A DNA stretch of 22,500 bases from Cryptomeria japonica (taxonomy: Eukaryota > Streptophyta > Pinopsida > Cupressales > Cupressaceae): assembly GCF_030272615.1 (NCBI RefSeq), contig NW_026729291.1:50001-72500 (forward strand), written 5' to 3'. A program made the position numbers and the translations under genes. Shown here in pieces: positions 8,463 through 18,847 of the stretch. The notes beneath the pieces are model-generated. The model searched no databases and was not told where the DNA came from. It saw nothing but the letters and a program-made list of their open reading frames with translations. Position 1 is the stretch's first letter; each line of letters starts with the position of its first letter.

Positions 8463-10160
8463 CAAGGTGGGTGTTGAGGTGCGTGCCGAGGTGGGTGGGT
8501 GCTAGGGTGCGCTCCATGGTGGGTGCCAGGGTGGGTGCGTGCTAGGGTGGATTCCAAAGAGGGTCATAGGGTGGGTGCCAAGGTGGGTTGGTGATATAGT
8601 GGGTTCAAAGGTGGGTACTAGGGTGGGTTCCAAGGTGGGTCACAAGTTGGGTGCCAGGATGCGTGGGTGTTAGGTTGGGTGCCAAGGTGGGCTCCTGCGT
8701 GGGTGGGTGCTAGGGTGGGTTTCAAGGTGGACGCGAGGGCGGGTGCCAAGGTGGGTAACAAGTTGGGTGTTAGGATGGGTGAGTGCTAGAGTGGGTGCCA
8801 AGGTGGGTGGGTGCTAAGGTGGATGCCAAGGTGGTTCACAGGGTGGGTGGGTTCTAGGGTGAGTTCCAAGGTGGGTCACAGGTTCAGTGCTAGGGTGGGT
8901 GTCAAGGCGGGTGTCGAGGTGCCTGGGTGCTAGGGTGTGGATGCCAATGTGGGTCATAGGGTGGGTACTAGGGTGGGCTGCAATGTGGGTGCCAAGGTGG
9001 GTAACATGCTCGGTGGGTTCTAAATTGGGTGCCAGGGTGGGTGTGCACCCACCTTGCCCGAGGTGGGTGCCAAGGTGCCAGTGTGGGTGGGTGCTAAGGT
9101 GGATGCCAAGGTGGGTGAGAAGGTGGGTGATAGGTTGAGTGGTAGGATGGGTGGGTGCCAAGATGGGTCACAGGGTGGGTGCAAGGGTGGGTAGGTGCTA
9201 GGGTTGGTGTCAGGGTGGGTGGGTGCTAGGTTGGGTTCCAAGGTGGGTGCGAGGGTGAGTGTCAAGGTGGGTCACAGGTTAGGTGCTAGGATGGGTGAGT
9301 GCTAGGGTGCAAAGGTGCCAGGGTGGGTGCTAGGATGGGTCGATGCTAGGGTGAGTGGCAAGGTGGGTCCACAAGTGTCAAGGTGGGTGCCGAGGTGGGT
9401 GCCAAGTCGGCGACTGCTATGGTGGATGCCAAGGTGGGTCACGGGGTGGGTGCCAAGTTGCTAGGTTGGGTTCCAAGGTGGGTGCCAACGTGGGTGCTAG
9501 GGTGCGTGGGTTAAAGGGTGTGTCACAACGTGGGTGCCAGGATGGGTGCGCACCCACACTGGCCAAGACGGGTGCGGGTGCAAGGTTGGGTTCCAAGCCC
9601 GGTCACAGGCTGGGTGCTAGGATGGGTGGGTGCCAAGGTGGGCACCAGGGTGGGTGCACCCACCCTGGCCAAGGTGGGTCACGGGGTGGGTCCTAGGGTG
9701 GGTAACGGGGTGGGTACTAAGGTGCGTGCCAAGGTGGGTCATAGGGTGGGTGCCAAGGTGGGCACCAGGGTGGGTGTGCACCAACCCTAGCCAGGGTAGG
9801 TCACGGGGTGGTTGTCGGGGTGGGCGTCAAGGAGCCAAGGTGGGTGGCAAGTAGCCAAGTTGCGTGCCAAGGTGGGTGTCGGGGTGGGTGCCAAGGATCC
9901 AAGGTGGGTGCCAAGGAACCAAGGTGGGTGTCTGGGTGGGTGCCGAGGTGGGAGCCAGGGTGGGTCCCAAGGTGAGTGCAAAGGTGGGTGCCAGGGTCAA
10001 GGTGAGTGCCAATGTGGGTTCCAAGGTGCCAGGGTCAGGGTGAGTGCCAATGTGGGTTCAAAGGTGCTAAGTTGGGTGCGAGGTTGGGTGCGAGGGTGGG
10101 TGGGTGCCAAGGTGTGCTAGGTGGAAGCCCGGGTGGGTCGGCATCCCATGGGTGTCGAGT
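8462..10160. repeat. G-rich GGTGGGTGCC minisatellite
   Basis: For 1.7 kb the plus strand is an irregular string of GGTGGGTGCCAAGGTGGGT, GGTGCTAGGGTGGGT and GGTGGGTCACAGGGT-like units of about 10-25 bp, with almost all C confined to short spacers. Long open frames rich in Gly/Val/Trp on plus and His/Pro/Thr on minus are compositional artefacts. The part from 9656 onward is repeated at 17593-18097. Confidence 0.92.
9683..9714 (+). other. Possible G-quadruplex motif
   Basis: Six runs of three or four G (9683-9686, 9688-9690, 9696-9698, 9700-9702, 9707-9710, 9712-9714) are separated by 1-5 bases, meeting the G3-N1-7 rule. It is the densest such stretch I noticed and lies just inside the duplicated block. 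Folding is inference. Confidence 0.6.
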
Positions 10161-10510
10161 TGGGTGCCTGATGGGTGCTTCTTGTCAAGTTTTAGTCGTC
10201 GGGACTCATTTCGAGCCTTAGAGGTCGTTTCTTGTCCGGTTGCCCTGTCTTCGACCTGGGAACCCAATTTTGGTCCTCGGGTCCCATTTTTTTTTGTCTC
10301 GCATCCCACTTTTGGCCTGTGGCCTTTTCGGGGTCGATTCTCGTTTTGGGCATCAGAGCATGTTTCTTCTCCTAAAACCCAATATTTGTTTATTAAGTCT
10401 CGGAACACATTTTTGTTCTCGTGGACCCATCATGGGTCTTGGAACGCATTTGTGGTCCTTGGGTCCCATTTTGCATCCCGAAACTTGTGTTTTGGTGCTT
10501 GATCCCTATT
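10160..10510. repeat. T-rich decayed short repeats, no gene
   Basis: An island of lower GC with scattered, diverged copies of a word like TCGGGTCCCATTTTGG (10278, 10459 and weaker forms at 10258, 10300, 10400, 10485). Spacing is irregular, 20-40 bp. It separates the G-rich minisatellite from the GC-rich 5S flank. Open frames across it are shared between strands and show no recognisable protein. Confidence 0.6.
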
Positions 10511-10910
10511 TTGGGTGCCCACCTTGCACCAAGTGCGCACCCGGGGCAAACCGAGCGCCTTGGTGCACCGGGGCAAGATCGAGCGTGCACCCGAGGCGCC
10601 CCGAACATGCACCAAGGTGCACTCGGCCCACATGTGAGCGCAGGTCGTTGCGCCCGAGGTGGTGTGTGGGCACCGCGTTGCAGACGGGACACTGCACGCA
10701 CACGACGCCCCCTCCAGGTGCACGCACGTAGGCCGGGCCGGGTGCACACCCGACGCCCTAGCAAGGTGCGCGCACCCGGGCAGGGCTCACACTTGGCGAA
10801 CGGGGCGCACTTCGCGAGGGAGGGTGTGCACCTCGACGGGGGTGGGTGGCCGGGGTGGATTCGCACGTGGGTCGCGGTTTGCTAAGTACACACTGCGACA
10901 AGCTCATAAC
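10510..10910. other. GC-rich 5S upstream flank
   Basis: The flank contains GTGCGCACCCGGGGCAAACC (about 10532) and related GTGCACCCGAGGCGCCCC, the same words that build the spacer right of the 5S gene. No protein gene is seen. Directly before the gene there is C at -1 (10910), as in other plant 5S genes, but the -28 TATA-like element is weak: TAAGTA at 10883. Confidence 0.7.
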
Positions 10911-11029
10911 GGGTGCGATCATACCAGCATTAGTGCACCGGATCCCATCAGAACTCCGCAGTTAAGCGCGCTTGGGCCGGAGTAGTACTGGGATGGGTGA
11001 CCTCCCGGGAAGTCCCGGTGTTGCACCCT
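10911..11029 (+). rRNA. 5S ribosomal RNA, copy 1
   Basis: The sequence begins GGGTGCGATCATACCAGC and ends GTTGCACCCT, the plant 5S length and ends, with the terminal helix GGGTGC/GCACCC intact. The polymerase III internal control region is present: box A near 10960-10974 (AGTTAAGCGCGCTTG), the intermediate element near 10977-10982, and box C near 10990-11008 (GGGATGGGTGACCTCCCGG). Compared with angiosperm 5S as I know it, paired positions 68-107, 69-106 and 80-96 have changed together so that pairing is kept, which argues for a gene under selection and not a pseudogene. TTAGTGCACC at 20-29 resembles gymnosperm 5S. The product is the 5S RNA of the large ribosomal subunit. It lies on the strand opposite to the putative Pol I promoters. 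Confidence 0.98.
10960..11008 (+). promoter_or_regulatory. 5S copy 1 internal Pol III promoter (box A, IE, box C)
   Basis: Box A lies at gene positions 50-64, the intermediate element at 67-72 (CCGGAG) and box C at 80-98. This is the binding region for TFIIIA in 5S genes. All three look intact. Confidence 0.9.
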
Positions 11030-11034
11030 TTTTT
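11029..11034 (+). terminator. Pol III terminator of 5S copy 1
   Basis: A run of six T directly follows GCACCC, and a second run (AGTTTTT) follows within a few bases. A run of four or more T is the normal polymerase III stop. Confidence 0.92.
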
Positions 11035-11450
11035 AGTTTTTCGCCGGGCGTCGCAATGCTATTTGAATAAACCTTTTGCCCGTTTGCGTTCTCGTCGGGG
11101 CCGGGCCGGGCCGGGGTGCGCTGCCCGCACTACCGCGCGCGCGGGGGGCGACACCGAGCGCGCACCCGAGGCGCCCCGAGCACACAGGCCACGGTGCAAC
11201 CCGGGCGTTGTGCGCGCACCCCGGTGCGCCCGAGGTGCTGCGCGCGCACCCAGGTGAAATCGGTGTGCACCTCGGCCAGTGCGCGCTCGGTCGAGTCGCG
11301 CACGTTGGCCAAGGTGCACGGTGATGTTTCTTACTCTAAGGTTCCGCACCAGACGCCCGGGACAGGTGAGCGAAGCTGGGCGGGGCCGGGTGCGCGGCCG
11401 GGGCAGGTGCACGCAGCTGGAGAGAGCTTTGGAGCACACTTCGGAGCGCA
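11035..11450. other. GC-rich 5S downstream spacer
   Basis: After the terminator there is a short AT-richer stretch with GAATAAACC (11065), then very GC-rich sequence with GGGCCGGGCCGGGCCGGGG and dense GTGCGC/GCGCGC words. No gene is recognised. It is repeated at 18972-19386 with one substitution (11050 G, 18987 A) and one lost G near 11145. Confidence 0.7.
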
Positions 11451-13042
11451 CCAATGATGCGCTCCATTCAAAAGTTTCCTGAAAAGGCAAAAAAAGTTGA
11501 GATTATAGAATTTCCCACTTGAGAGATTGTAAAAAAAAAAAATTTAAAATGAAGGAAACGCGGGTGCCAAGGTGTGCGCAGCCCAGCCAAGGTGTGCGCA
11601 CCAAGGCGCCCACCCTGGCGAAGGTGCACGCAAGGTGCGCACCCGAGGCAAACCGGACAATTAACCCAACTTTCGACTTCGCGCGCACCTTGGAGCGCAC
11701 TTCGGAGCGCTCCTTGGTGCGCACCAATCTTGGGCACCTCGGAGTGCACCATGGCGCCCACCAAGGTGCGCACCCGGGGCAAACCGAGCTCCGACTTCGT
11801 GCGCACCTTGGAGCGCACGAAAGGTGCGCACCATGGCGCCCACCAAGGTGCGCAGCCCAGCCAAGGCGTGCGCATCAAGGTGCGCACCCTGGCGAAGGTG
11901 CGCACCCGGGGCAAACCGAGCTCCGACTTCGTGCGCACCTTGGAGCGCACAAAAGGTGCGCAACCCAGCCAAGGTGTGCGCACCCCGGTCAAACCGAGCT
12001 CCGAATCGTGCGCACCAGAGGTGCACGCCATCGTGCGCACCTTGGAGCACACTTCGGAGCCCTCCTTGGTGCGCGCCGATGTTGCGCACCTCGGAGCGCA
12101 CCCGGGGAAAACAATGCAATTAACCCGACTTTCGACTTCGTGGGCACCTCGGAGCGCTCTCGGGTTCGCACCTCGGAGCACACCGAGGTGCGCACCTTTG
12201 ATGCGCTGCCTTCACCAATTTCCAGAAAAGGCAAGAAAACATTGAGAAGGTGTGCGCACCGAGGTGCCCACCCTGGCGAAGGTGCACGCGAGGTGCGCAC
12301 CCGGGGCAAACCGGGCTCCGACTTCGTGCACGCCGCACCTTGGAGCACACTTCGGAGCGCTCCTTGGTGCGCACCAGGGCGCGCAACCCAGCCGAGGTGC
12401 CCACCCCGGAGAAGGTGCACGCGAGGTGCGCACCCGGGGCAAACCGGGCTCCGACTTCGTGCACGCCATGGTGCCCACCGCGGCGAAGGTGCACGCGAGG
12501 TGCGCACCCGGGGCAAACCGGGCTCCGACTTCGTGCACGCCGCACCTTGGAGCACACTTCGGAGCGCTCCTTGGTGCGCACCATGGTGCCCACCAGGGCG
12601 CGCAACCCCGCCGAAGGTGCACGCGAGGTGCGCACCCGGGGCAAACCGGGCTCCGACTTCGTGCACGCCGCACCTTGGAGCACACTTCGGAGCGCTCCTT
12701 GGTGCGCACCATGGTGCCCACCAGGGCGCGCAACCCCGCCGAAGGTGCACGCGAGGTGCGCACCCGGGGCAAACCGGGCTCCGACTTCGTGCACGCCATG
12801 GTGCGCACCGCGGCGAAGGTGCGCACCCGGGGCAAACCGGGCTCCGACTTCGTGCACGCCGCACCTTGGAGCACACTTCGGAGCGCTCCTTGGTGCGCAC
12901 CAGGGCGCGCAACCCAGCCGAGGTGCCCACCCCGGCGAAGGTGCACGCGAGGTGCGTACCCGGGGCAAACCGGGCTCCGACTTCGTGCACGCCGCACCTT
13001 GGAGCACACTTCGGAGCGCTCCTTGGTGCGCACCATGGTGCC
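11451..13042. repeat. GC-rich palindromic spacer repeats, older and younger subfamilies
   Basis: Blocks of GTGCGCACCCGGGGCAAACC followed by CTCCGACTTCGTGC recur. In 11450-12060 the form is CAAACCGAGCTCC with GTGCGCACC after it; from about 12290 it is CAAACCGGGCTCC with GTGCACGCC. Starts of the second form at about 12294, 12427, 12499, 12629, 12761, 12820, 12956 and 13094 give steps of about 133, 72, 130, 132, 59, 136 and 138 bp, so long and half-length units alternate. An AT-rich module in diverged form lies at 11465-11560 and a truncated one at 12214-12245. Open frames of several hundred codons on both strands here are stop-poor repeat artefacts. Confidence 0.85.
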
Positions 13043-15407
13043 CACCAGGCCGCGCAACCCAGCCAAGGTGTGCGCACCAAGGTGCACGCGAGGTGCGCAC
13101 CCGGGGCAAACCGGGGTCCGACTTCGTGCACGCCGCACCTTGGAGCACACATCGGGGCGCTCCCGGGTTCGCACCGGCGTTGCGCACCGTGGTGGGCACC
13201 TCGGAGCACACCAAGGTGGGCAGCGAGGTGCGCACCTTTGATGCGATGCCTTCACTAATTTCCATAAAAGGCAAAAAAAAAACGAGATTTTAAAATTTCC
13301 GTTTTGAAAGATAGTGAGAAAAAGGGAATGCTGGTGCCATCTTGAGCCCGCCCTGGTGCGCAGCCCAGCCAAGGTGTGCGCACCAAGGTGCCCACCCTGG
13401 CGAAGGTGCGCGCCCGGGCAATTAATCCAACTTCCAACTTCGCGCGCGCCAGGGTGGGAGCGCACCCAACAACCGGGCCTGGGAAGAGCCAATGCGAGAA
13501 ACCCCACCAAACGCTCTGACAAAAAAAGAGGGGGCGCTCCAGTAACCCCGCTTCGGAGCGCACCCTGGGCAAACCCAGCCAAGGTGCCCACCCCGGCCAA
13601 GGTGCAGGCGAGGTGCGCACCCGGGGCAAACCGGGCTCCGACAACGTGCACGCCGCACCTTGGAGCACACTTCGTAGCGCTCCCGGGTGCGCACCTCAGA
13701 GCACACCAAGGTGGGCAGCGAGGTGCGCACCTTTGATGCGCTGCCTTCACTAATTTCCAGAAAAGGCAAAAAAAAAAGGAGATTTTAAAATTTCCGTTTT
13801 GAAAGATAGTGAAAAAAACGGAACGCGCGTGCCATCTTGAGCCCGCCCTGGTGCGCAGCCCAGGTAAGGTGCCCACCCTGGCAAAGGTGCGCACCCGGGC
13901 AATTAACCCTACTTCCGACTTCGTGCGCGCCAGGGTGGCAACCGGGCCTCGGAAGAGCCAATGCGAGAAACCCCACCAAACGCTCCGACAAAAAAAGAGG
14001 CGGCGCTCCAATAACCCCGCTTCGGAGCGCAGCCGGGGCAAACCCAGCCAAGGTGCCCACCCCGACGAAGGTGCACGCGAGGTGCGCACCCGGGGCAAAC
14101 CGGGCTCCGACAACGTGCACGCAGCACCTTGGAGCACACTTCGAAGCACTCCCGGGTGCCCACCGGCGTTGCGCACCGTGGTGGGCAGCGAGGTGCGCAC
14201 CTTTGATGCGCTGCCTTCACTAATTTCCAGAAAAAGGCAAAAAAAAATGAGATTTTAAAATTTCCGTTTTGAAAGATAGTGAAAAAAAAGGAACGCGGGT
14301 GCCATCTTGAGCCCGCCCTGGTGCGCAGCCCAGGCAAGGCATGCGCACCAAGGTGCCCACCCGAGGTGCACACCCGGGGCAAACCGGGCTCCGACTTCGT
14401 GCAGGCCGCACCTTGGAGCACACTTCGGAGCGCTCCTTGGTGCGCACCATGGTGCCCACCAGGGCGCGCAACCCAGCCAAGGTCTGCACACCAAGGTGCC
14501 CACCCCGGCGAAGGTGCACGCGAGGTGCGCACCCGGGGCAAACCGGGCTCCGACTTCGTGCACGCCATGGTGCCCACCGCGGCGAAGGTGCACGCGAGGT
14601 GCGCACCCGGGGCAAACCGGGCTCCGACTTCGTGCACGCCGCACCTTGGAGCACACTTCGGAGCGCTCCTTGGTGCGCACCATGGTGCCCACCAGGGCGC
14701 GCAACCCAGCCAAGGTGTGCGCACCAAGGTGCACGCGAGGTGCGCACCCGGGGCAAACCGGGGTCCGACTTCGTGCACGCCGCACCTTGGAGCACACATC
14801 GGAGCGCTCCCAGGTTCGCACCAGCGTTGCGCACCTTTGATGCGCTGCCTTCACTAATTTCAAGAAAAGGCAAAAAAAAACGAGATTTTAAAATTTCCGT
14901 TCTGAAAGATAGTGAAAAAAACGGAACGCGGGTGCCATCTTGAGCCCTTCCTGGTGCGCAGCCCAGGCAAGTTGTGCGCACCAAGGTGCCCACCCTGGCG
15001 GAGGTGCGCGCTCGGGGCAATCCGGGCTCCGACTTCGTGCACTGCATGGTGCCCACCAAGGCGCGCAACCCAGCCAAGGTGCCCACCGCAGCGAAGGTGC
15101 ACGCGAGGTGCGCACCCGAGGTGCACACCCGGGGCAAACCGGGCTCCGACTTCGTGCACGCCGCACCTTGGAGCACACTTCAGAGCGCTCCTTGGTGCGC
15201 ACCAGGGCGCGCAACCCAGCCGAGGTGCCCACCCCGGCGAAGGTGCACGCGAGGTGCGCACCCGGGGCAAACCGGGCTCCGACTTCGTGCACGCCATGGT
15301 GCCCACCGCGGCGAAGGTGCGCACCCGGGGCAAACCGGGCTCCGACTTCGTGCACGCCGCACCTTGGAGCACACTTCGGAGCGCTCCTTGGTGCGCACCA
15401 TGGTGCC
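13043..15407. repeat. 2365-bp higher-order repeat, copy a
   Basis: CACCAGGCCGCGC at 13043 recurs at 15408, and 13255-14223 matches 15620-16587 at an offset of 2365 or 2364 bp. The unit is itself a string of GC-rich blocks and AT-rich modules (AT modules near 13252-13335, 13745-13830, 14217-14300, 14853-14935). It also holds a distinctive piece, about 13424-13560 and 13895-14030, with CGGGCCTGGGAAGAGCCAAT and ACAAAAAAAGAG. No gene is recognised. Confidence 0.88.
13252..13335. repeat. AT-rich module (representative of the module family)
   Basis: CTTTGATGCG, TCACTAATTTCC, AAAAGGCAAAAAAA, GATTTTAAAATTTCCG, TTTTGAAAGATAGTG and a purine run follow one another over about 85 bp. Family members have GATTTTAAAATTT at about 13285, 13781, 14251, 14884, 15651, 16146, 16615, 16970, 17491, 21147, 21643 and 22113; diverged or cut members are near 11501, 12225, 19437 and 20160. 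Most members carry the inverted repeat TTCCGTTTT/AAAACGGAA with a 13-base loop; this one and the ones at 15651 and 21147 have lost it (AAAAAGGGAA). It is always followed by GTGCCATCTTGAGCCC. Function unknown; a matrix-attachment or nucleosome-free spacer is one guess. Confidence 0.85.
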
Positions 15408-17592
15408 CACCAGGCCGCGCAACCCAGCCAAGGTGTGCGCACCAAGGTGCACGCGAGGTGCGCACCCGGGGCAAACCGGGGTCCGACTTCGTGCACGCCG
15501 CACCTTGGAGCACACATCGGGGCGCTCCCGGGTTCGCACCGGCGTTGCGCACCGTGGTGGGCACCTCGGAGCACACCAAGGTGGGCAGCGAGGTGCGCAC
15601 CTTTGATGCGATGCCTTCACTAATTTCCATAAAAGGCAAAAAAAAAACGAGATTTTAAAATTTCCGTTTTGAAAGATAGTGAGAAAAAGGGAATGCTGGT
15701 GCCATCTTGAGCCCGCCCTGGTGCGCAGCCCAGCCAAGGTTTGCGCACCAAGGTGCCCACCCTGGCGAAGGTGCGCGCCCGGGCAATTAACCCAACTTCC
15801 AACTTCGCGCGCGCCAGGGTGGGAGCGCACCCAACAACCGGGCCTGGGAAGAGCCAATGCGAGAAACCCCACCAAACTCTCTGACAAAAAAAGAGGGGGC
15901 GCTCCAGTAACCCCGCTTCGGAGCGCACCCTGGGCAAACCCAGCCAAGGTGCCCACCCCGGCCAAGGTGCAGGCGAGGTGCGCACCCGGGGCAAACCGGG
16001 CTCCGACAACGTGCACGCCGCACCTTGGAGCACACTTCGTAGCGCTCCCGGGTGCGCACCTCAGAGCACACCAAGGTGGGCAGCGAGGTGCGCACCTTTG
16101 ATGCGCTGCCTTCACTAATTTCCAGAAAAGGCAAAAAAAAAAGGAGATTTTAAAATTTCCGTTTTGAAAGATAGTGAAAAAAACGGAACGCGCGTGCCAT
16201 CTTGAGCCCGCCCTGGTGCGCAGCCCAGGTAAGGTGCCACCCTGGCAAAGGTGCGCACCCGGGCAATTAACCCTACTTCCGACTTCGTGCGCGCCAGGGT
16301 GGCAACCGGGCCTCGGAAGAGCCAATGCGAGAAACCCCACCAAACGCTCCGACAAAAAAAGAGGCGGCGCTCCAATAACCCCGCTTCGGAGCGCAGCCGG
16401 GGCAAACCAAGCCAAGGTGCCCACCCCGACGAAGGTGCACGCGAGGTGCGCACCCGGGGCAAACCGGGCTCCGACAACGTGCACGCAGCACCTTGGAGCA
16501 CACTTCGAAGCACTCCCGGGTGCCCACCGGCGTTGCGCACCGTGGTGGGCAGCGAGGTGCGCACCTTTGATGCGCTGCCTTCACTAATTTCCAGAAAAAG
16601 GCAAAAAAAAATGAGATTTTAAAATTTCCGTTTTGAAAGATAGTGAAAAAAAAGGAACGCGGGTGCCATCTTGAGCCCGCCCTGGTGCGCAGCCCAGGCA
16701 AGGCATGCGCACCAAGGTGCCCACCCGAGGTGCACACCCGGGGCAAACCGGGCTCCGACTTCGTGCAGGCCGCACCTTGGAGCACACTTCGGAGCGCTCC
16801 TTGGTGCGCACCATGGTGCCCACCAGGGCGCACCCGAGGCAAACCGGGCTCCGACTTCGTGCACGCCGCACCTTGGAGCACACATCGGAGCGCTCCCAGG
16901 TTCGCACCAGCGTTGCGCACCTTTGATGCGCTGCCTTCACTAATTTCCAGAAAAGGCAAAAAAAAACGATATTTTAAAATTTCCGTTCTGAAAGATAGTG
17001 AAAAAAACGGAACGCGGGTGCCATCTTGAGCCCTTCCTGATGCGCAGCCCAGGCAAGTTGTGCGCACCAAGGTGCCCACCCTGGCGGAGGTGCGCGCCCG
17101 GGGCAAACCGGGCTCCGACTTCGTGCACTGCATGGTGCCCACCAAGGCGCGCAACCCAGCCAAGGTGCCCACCGCAGCGAAGGTGCACGCGAGGTGCGCA
17201 CCCGAGGTGCACACCCGGGGCAAACCGGGCTCCGACTTCGTGCACGCCGCACCTTGGAGCACACTTCAGAGCGCTCCTTGGTACGCACCAGGGCGCGCAA
17301 CCCAGCCAAGGTGCTCACCCCGGCGAAGGTGCACGCGAGGTGCGCACCCGGGGCAAACCGGGCTCGGACTTCGTGCACGCCGCACCTTGGAGCACACATC
17401 GGAGCGCTCCCGGGTTCGCACCAGCATTGCGCACCTTTGATGCGCTGCCTTCACTAATTTCCAGAAAAGGCAAAAAAAAGAAAAAAATGAGATTTTAAAA
17501 TTTCCGTTTTGAAAGATAGTGAAAAAAACGGAACGCGGGTGCCATCTTGAGCCCGCCCTGGTGTGCAGCCCAGGCAAGTTGTGCGCACCAAG
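15408..17592. repeat. 2365-bp higher-order repeat, copy b (shortened)
   Basis: This block matches 13043-15407 at offset 2365, then at offset about 2086 after a deletion of about 278 bp near 16828 that removed the two GC-rich blocks seen at about 14466-14743. It ends at the 7937-bp duplication joint. AT-rich modules lie near 15651, 16146, 16615, 16970 and 17491. Confidence 0.85.
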
Positions 17593-17612
17593 GCACCCAC
17601 CCTGGCCAAGGT
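17585..17612. other. Joint between the two 7937-bp copies
   Basis: GC-rich spacer (GTGCGCACCAAGG) passes into the G-rich minisatellite (AAGGTGGGTCACGGGG) through CACCCACCCTGGCCAAGGTG. Normal spacer copies have GTGCCCACCCTGGCGAAGGT at this place, and the minisatellite at 9656 has GCACCCACCCTGGCC. Both parent sequences thus share CCCACCCTGGC, a short homology at which unequal exchange could have happened. Confidence 0.8.
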
Positions 17613-17619
17613 GGGTCAC

Positions 17620-17651
17620 GGGGTGGGTCCTAGGGTGGGTAACGGGGTGGG
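17620..17651 (+). other. Possible G-quadruplex motif, second copy
   Basis: Duplicate of the six G runs at 9683-9714, now placed next to the duplication joint. Confidence 0.6.
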
Positions 17652-18847
17652 TACTAAGGTGCGTGCCAAGGTGGGTCATAGGGTGGGTGCCAAGGTGGGC
17701 ACCAGGGTGGGTGTGCACCAACCCTAGCCAGGGTAGGTCACGGGGTGGTTGTCGGGGTGGGCGTCAAGGAGCCAAGGTGGGTGGCAAGTAGCCAAGTTGC
17801 GTGCCAAGGTGGGTGTCGGGGTGGGTGCCAAGGATCCAAGGTGGGTGCCAAGGAACCAAGGTGGGTGTCTGGGTGGGTGCCGAGGTGGGAGCCAGGGTGG
17901 GTCCCAAGGTGAGTGCAAAGGTGGGTGCCAGGGTCAAGGTGAGTGCCAATGTGGGTTCCAAGGTGCCAGGGTCAGGGTGAGTGCCAATGTGGGTTCAAAG
18001 GTGCTAAGTTGGGTGCGAGGTTGGGTGCGAGGGTGGGTGGGTGCCAAGGTGTGCTAGGTGGAAGCCCGGGTGGGTCGGCATCCCATGGGTGTCGAGTTGG
18101 GTGCCTGATGGGTGCTTCTTGTCAAGTTTTAGTCGTCGGGACTCATTTCGAGCCTTAGAGGTCGTTTCTTGTCCGGTTGCCCTGTCTTCGACCTGGGAAC
18201 CCAATTTTGGTCCTCGGGTCCCATTTTTTTTTGTCTCGCATCCCACTTTTGGCCTGTGGCCTTTTCGGGGTCGATTCTCGTTTTGGGCATCAGAGCATGT
18301 TTCTTCTCCTAAAACCCAATATTTGTTTATTAAGTCTCGGAACACATTTTTGTTCTCGTGGACCCATCATGGGTCTTGGAACGCATTTGTGGTCCTTGGG
18401 TCCCATTTTGCATCCCGAAACTTGTGTTTTGGTGCTTGATCCCTATTTTGGGTGCCCACCTTGCACCAAGTGCGCACCCGGGGCAAACCGAGCGCCTTGG
18501 TGCACCGGGGCAAGATCGAGCGTGCACCCGAGGCGCCCCGAACATGCACCAAGGTGCACTCGGCCCACATGTGAGCGCAGGTCGTTGCGCCCGAGGTGGT
18601 GTGTGGGCACCGCGTTGCAGACGGGACACTGCACGCACACGACGCCCCCTACAGGTGCACGCACGTAGGCCGGGCCGGGTGCACACCCGACGCCCTAGCA
18701 AGGTGCGCGCACCCGGGCAGGGCTCACACTTGGCGAACGGGGCGCACTTCGCGAGGGAGGGTGTGCACCTCGACGGGGGTGGGTGGCCGGGGTGGATTCG
18801 CACGTGGGTCGCGGTTTGCTAAGTACACACTGCGACAAGCTCATAAC

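Larger units (their letters stand above)
9656..17592. repeat. 7937-bp tandem duplication, first copy (contains 5S copy 1)
   Basis: Landmarks in this block recur 7937 bp to the right: GCACCCACCCTGGCC at 9656 and 17593, and the 5S start at 10911 and 18848. The offset falls to 7936 after loss of one G in the run near 11145, and to 7862 after losses of about 59 and 15 bp in copy 2 (opposite about 12761-12819 and 12935-12950). Left of 9656 the sequence is G-rich minisatellite; left of 17593 it is the GC-rich spacer, so the left edge is sharp. Few base substitutions separate the copies, so the duplication is recent but not an exact assembly repeat. Confidence 0.95.

Noticed and set aside
8462-10160. 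Telomere-like repeat
   Set aside because: Units are GGTGGGTGCC-like and irregular; no TTTAGGG array is present.
11065-11075. GAATAAACC as a polyadenylation signal
   Set aside because: It follows a Pol III gene with its own T-run terminator and no mRNA gene lies upstream.
10700-11200. Cassandra-type retroelement carrying 5S sequence in its LTR
   Set aside because: No LTR pair, primer-binding site or polypurine tract seen around either 5S; the repeat unit is 7.9 kb of tandem spacer and the whole 5S with normal ends and terminator is present.
11519-13258. Open frame of 579 codons on plus, with overlapping frames of 300-670 codons on both strands in 11500-22500
   Set aside because: Several frames are open on both strands at once, all made of the same GC-rich repeat translated in turn (Arg/Ala/Cys/Pro/His-rich). 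No domain, no codon bias, and they break and rejoin at repeat indels.
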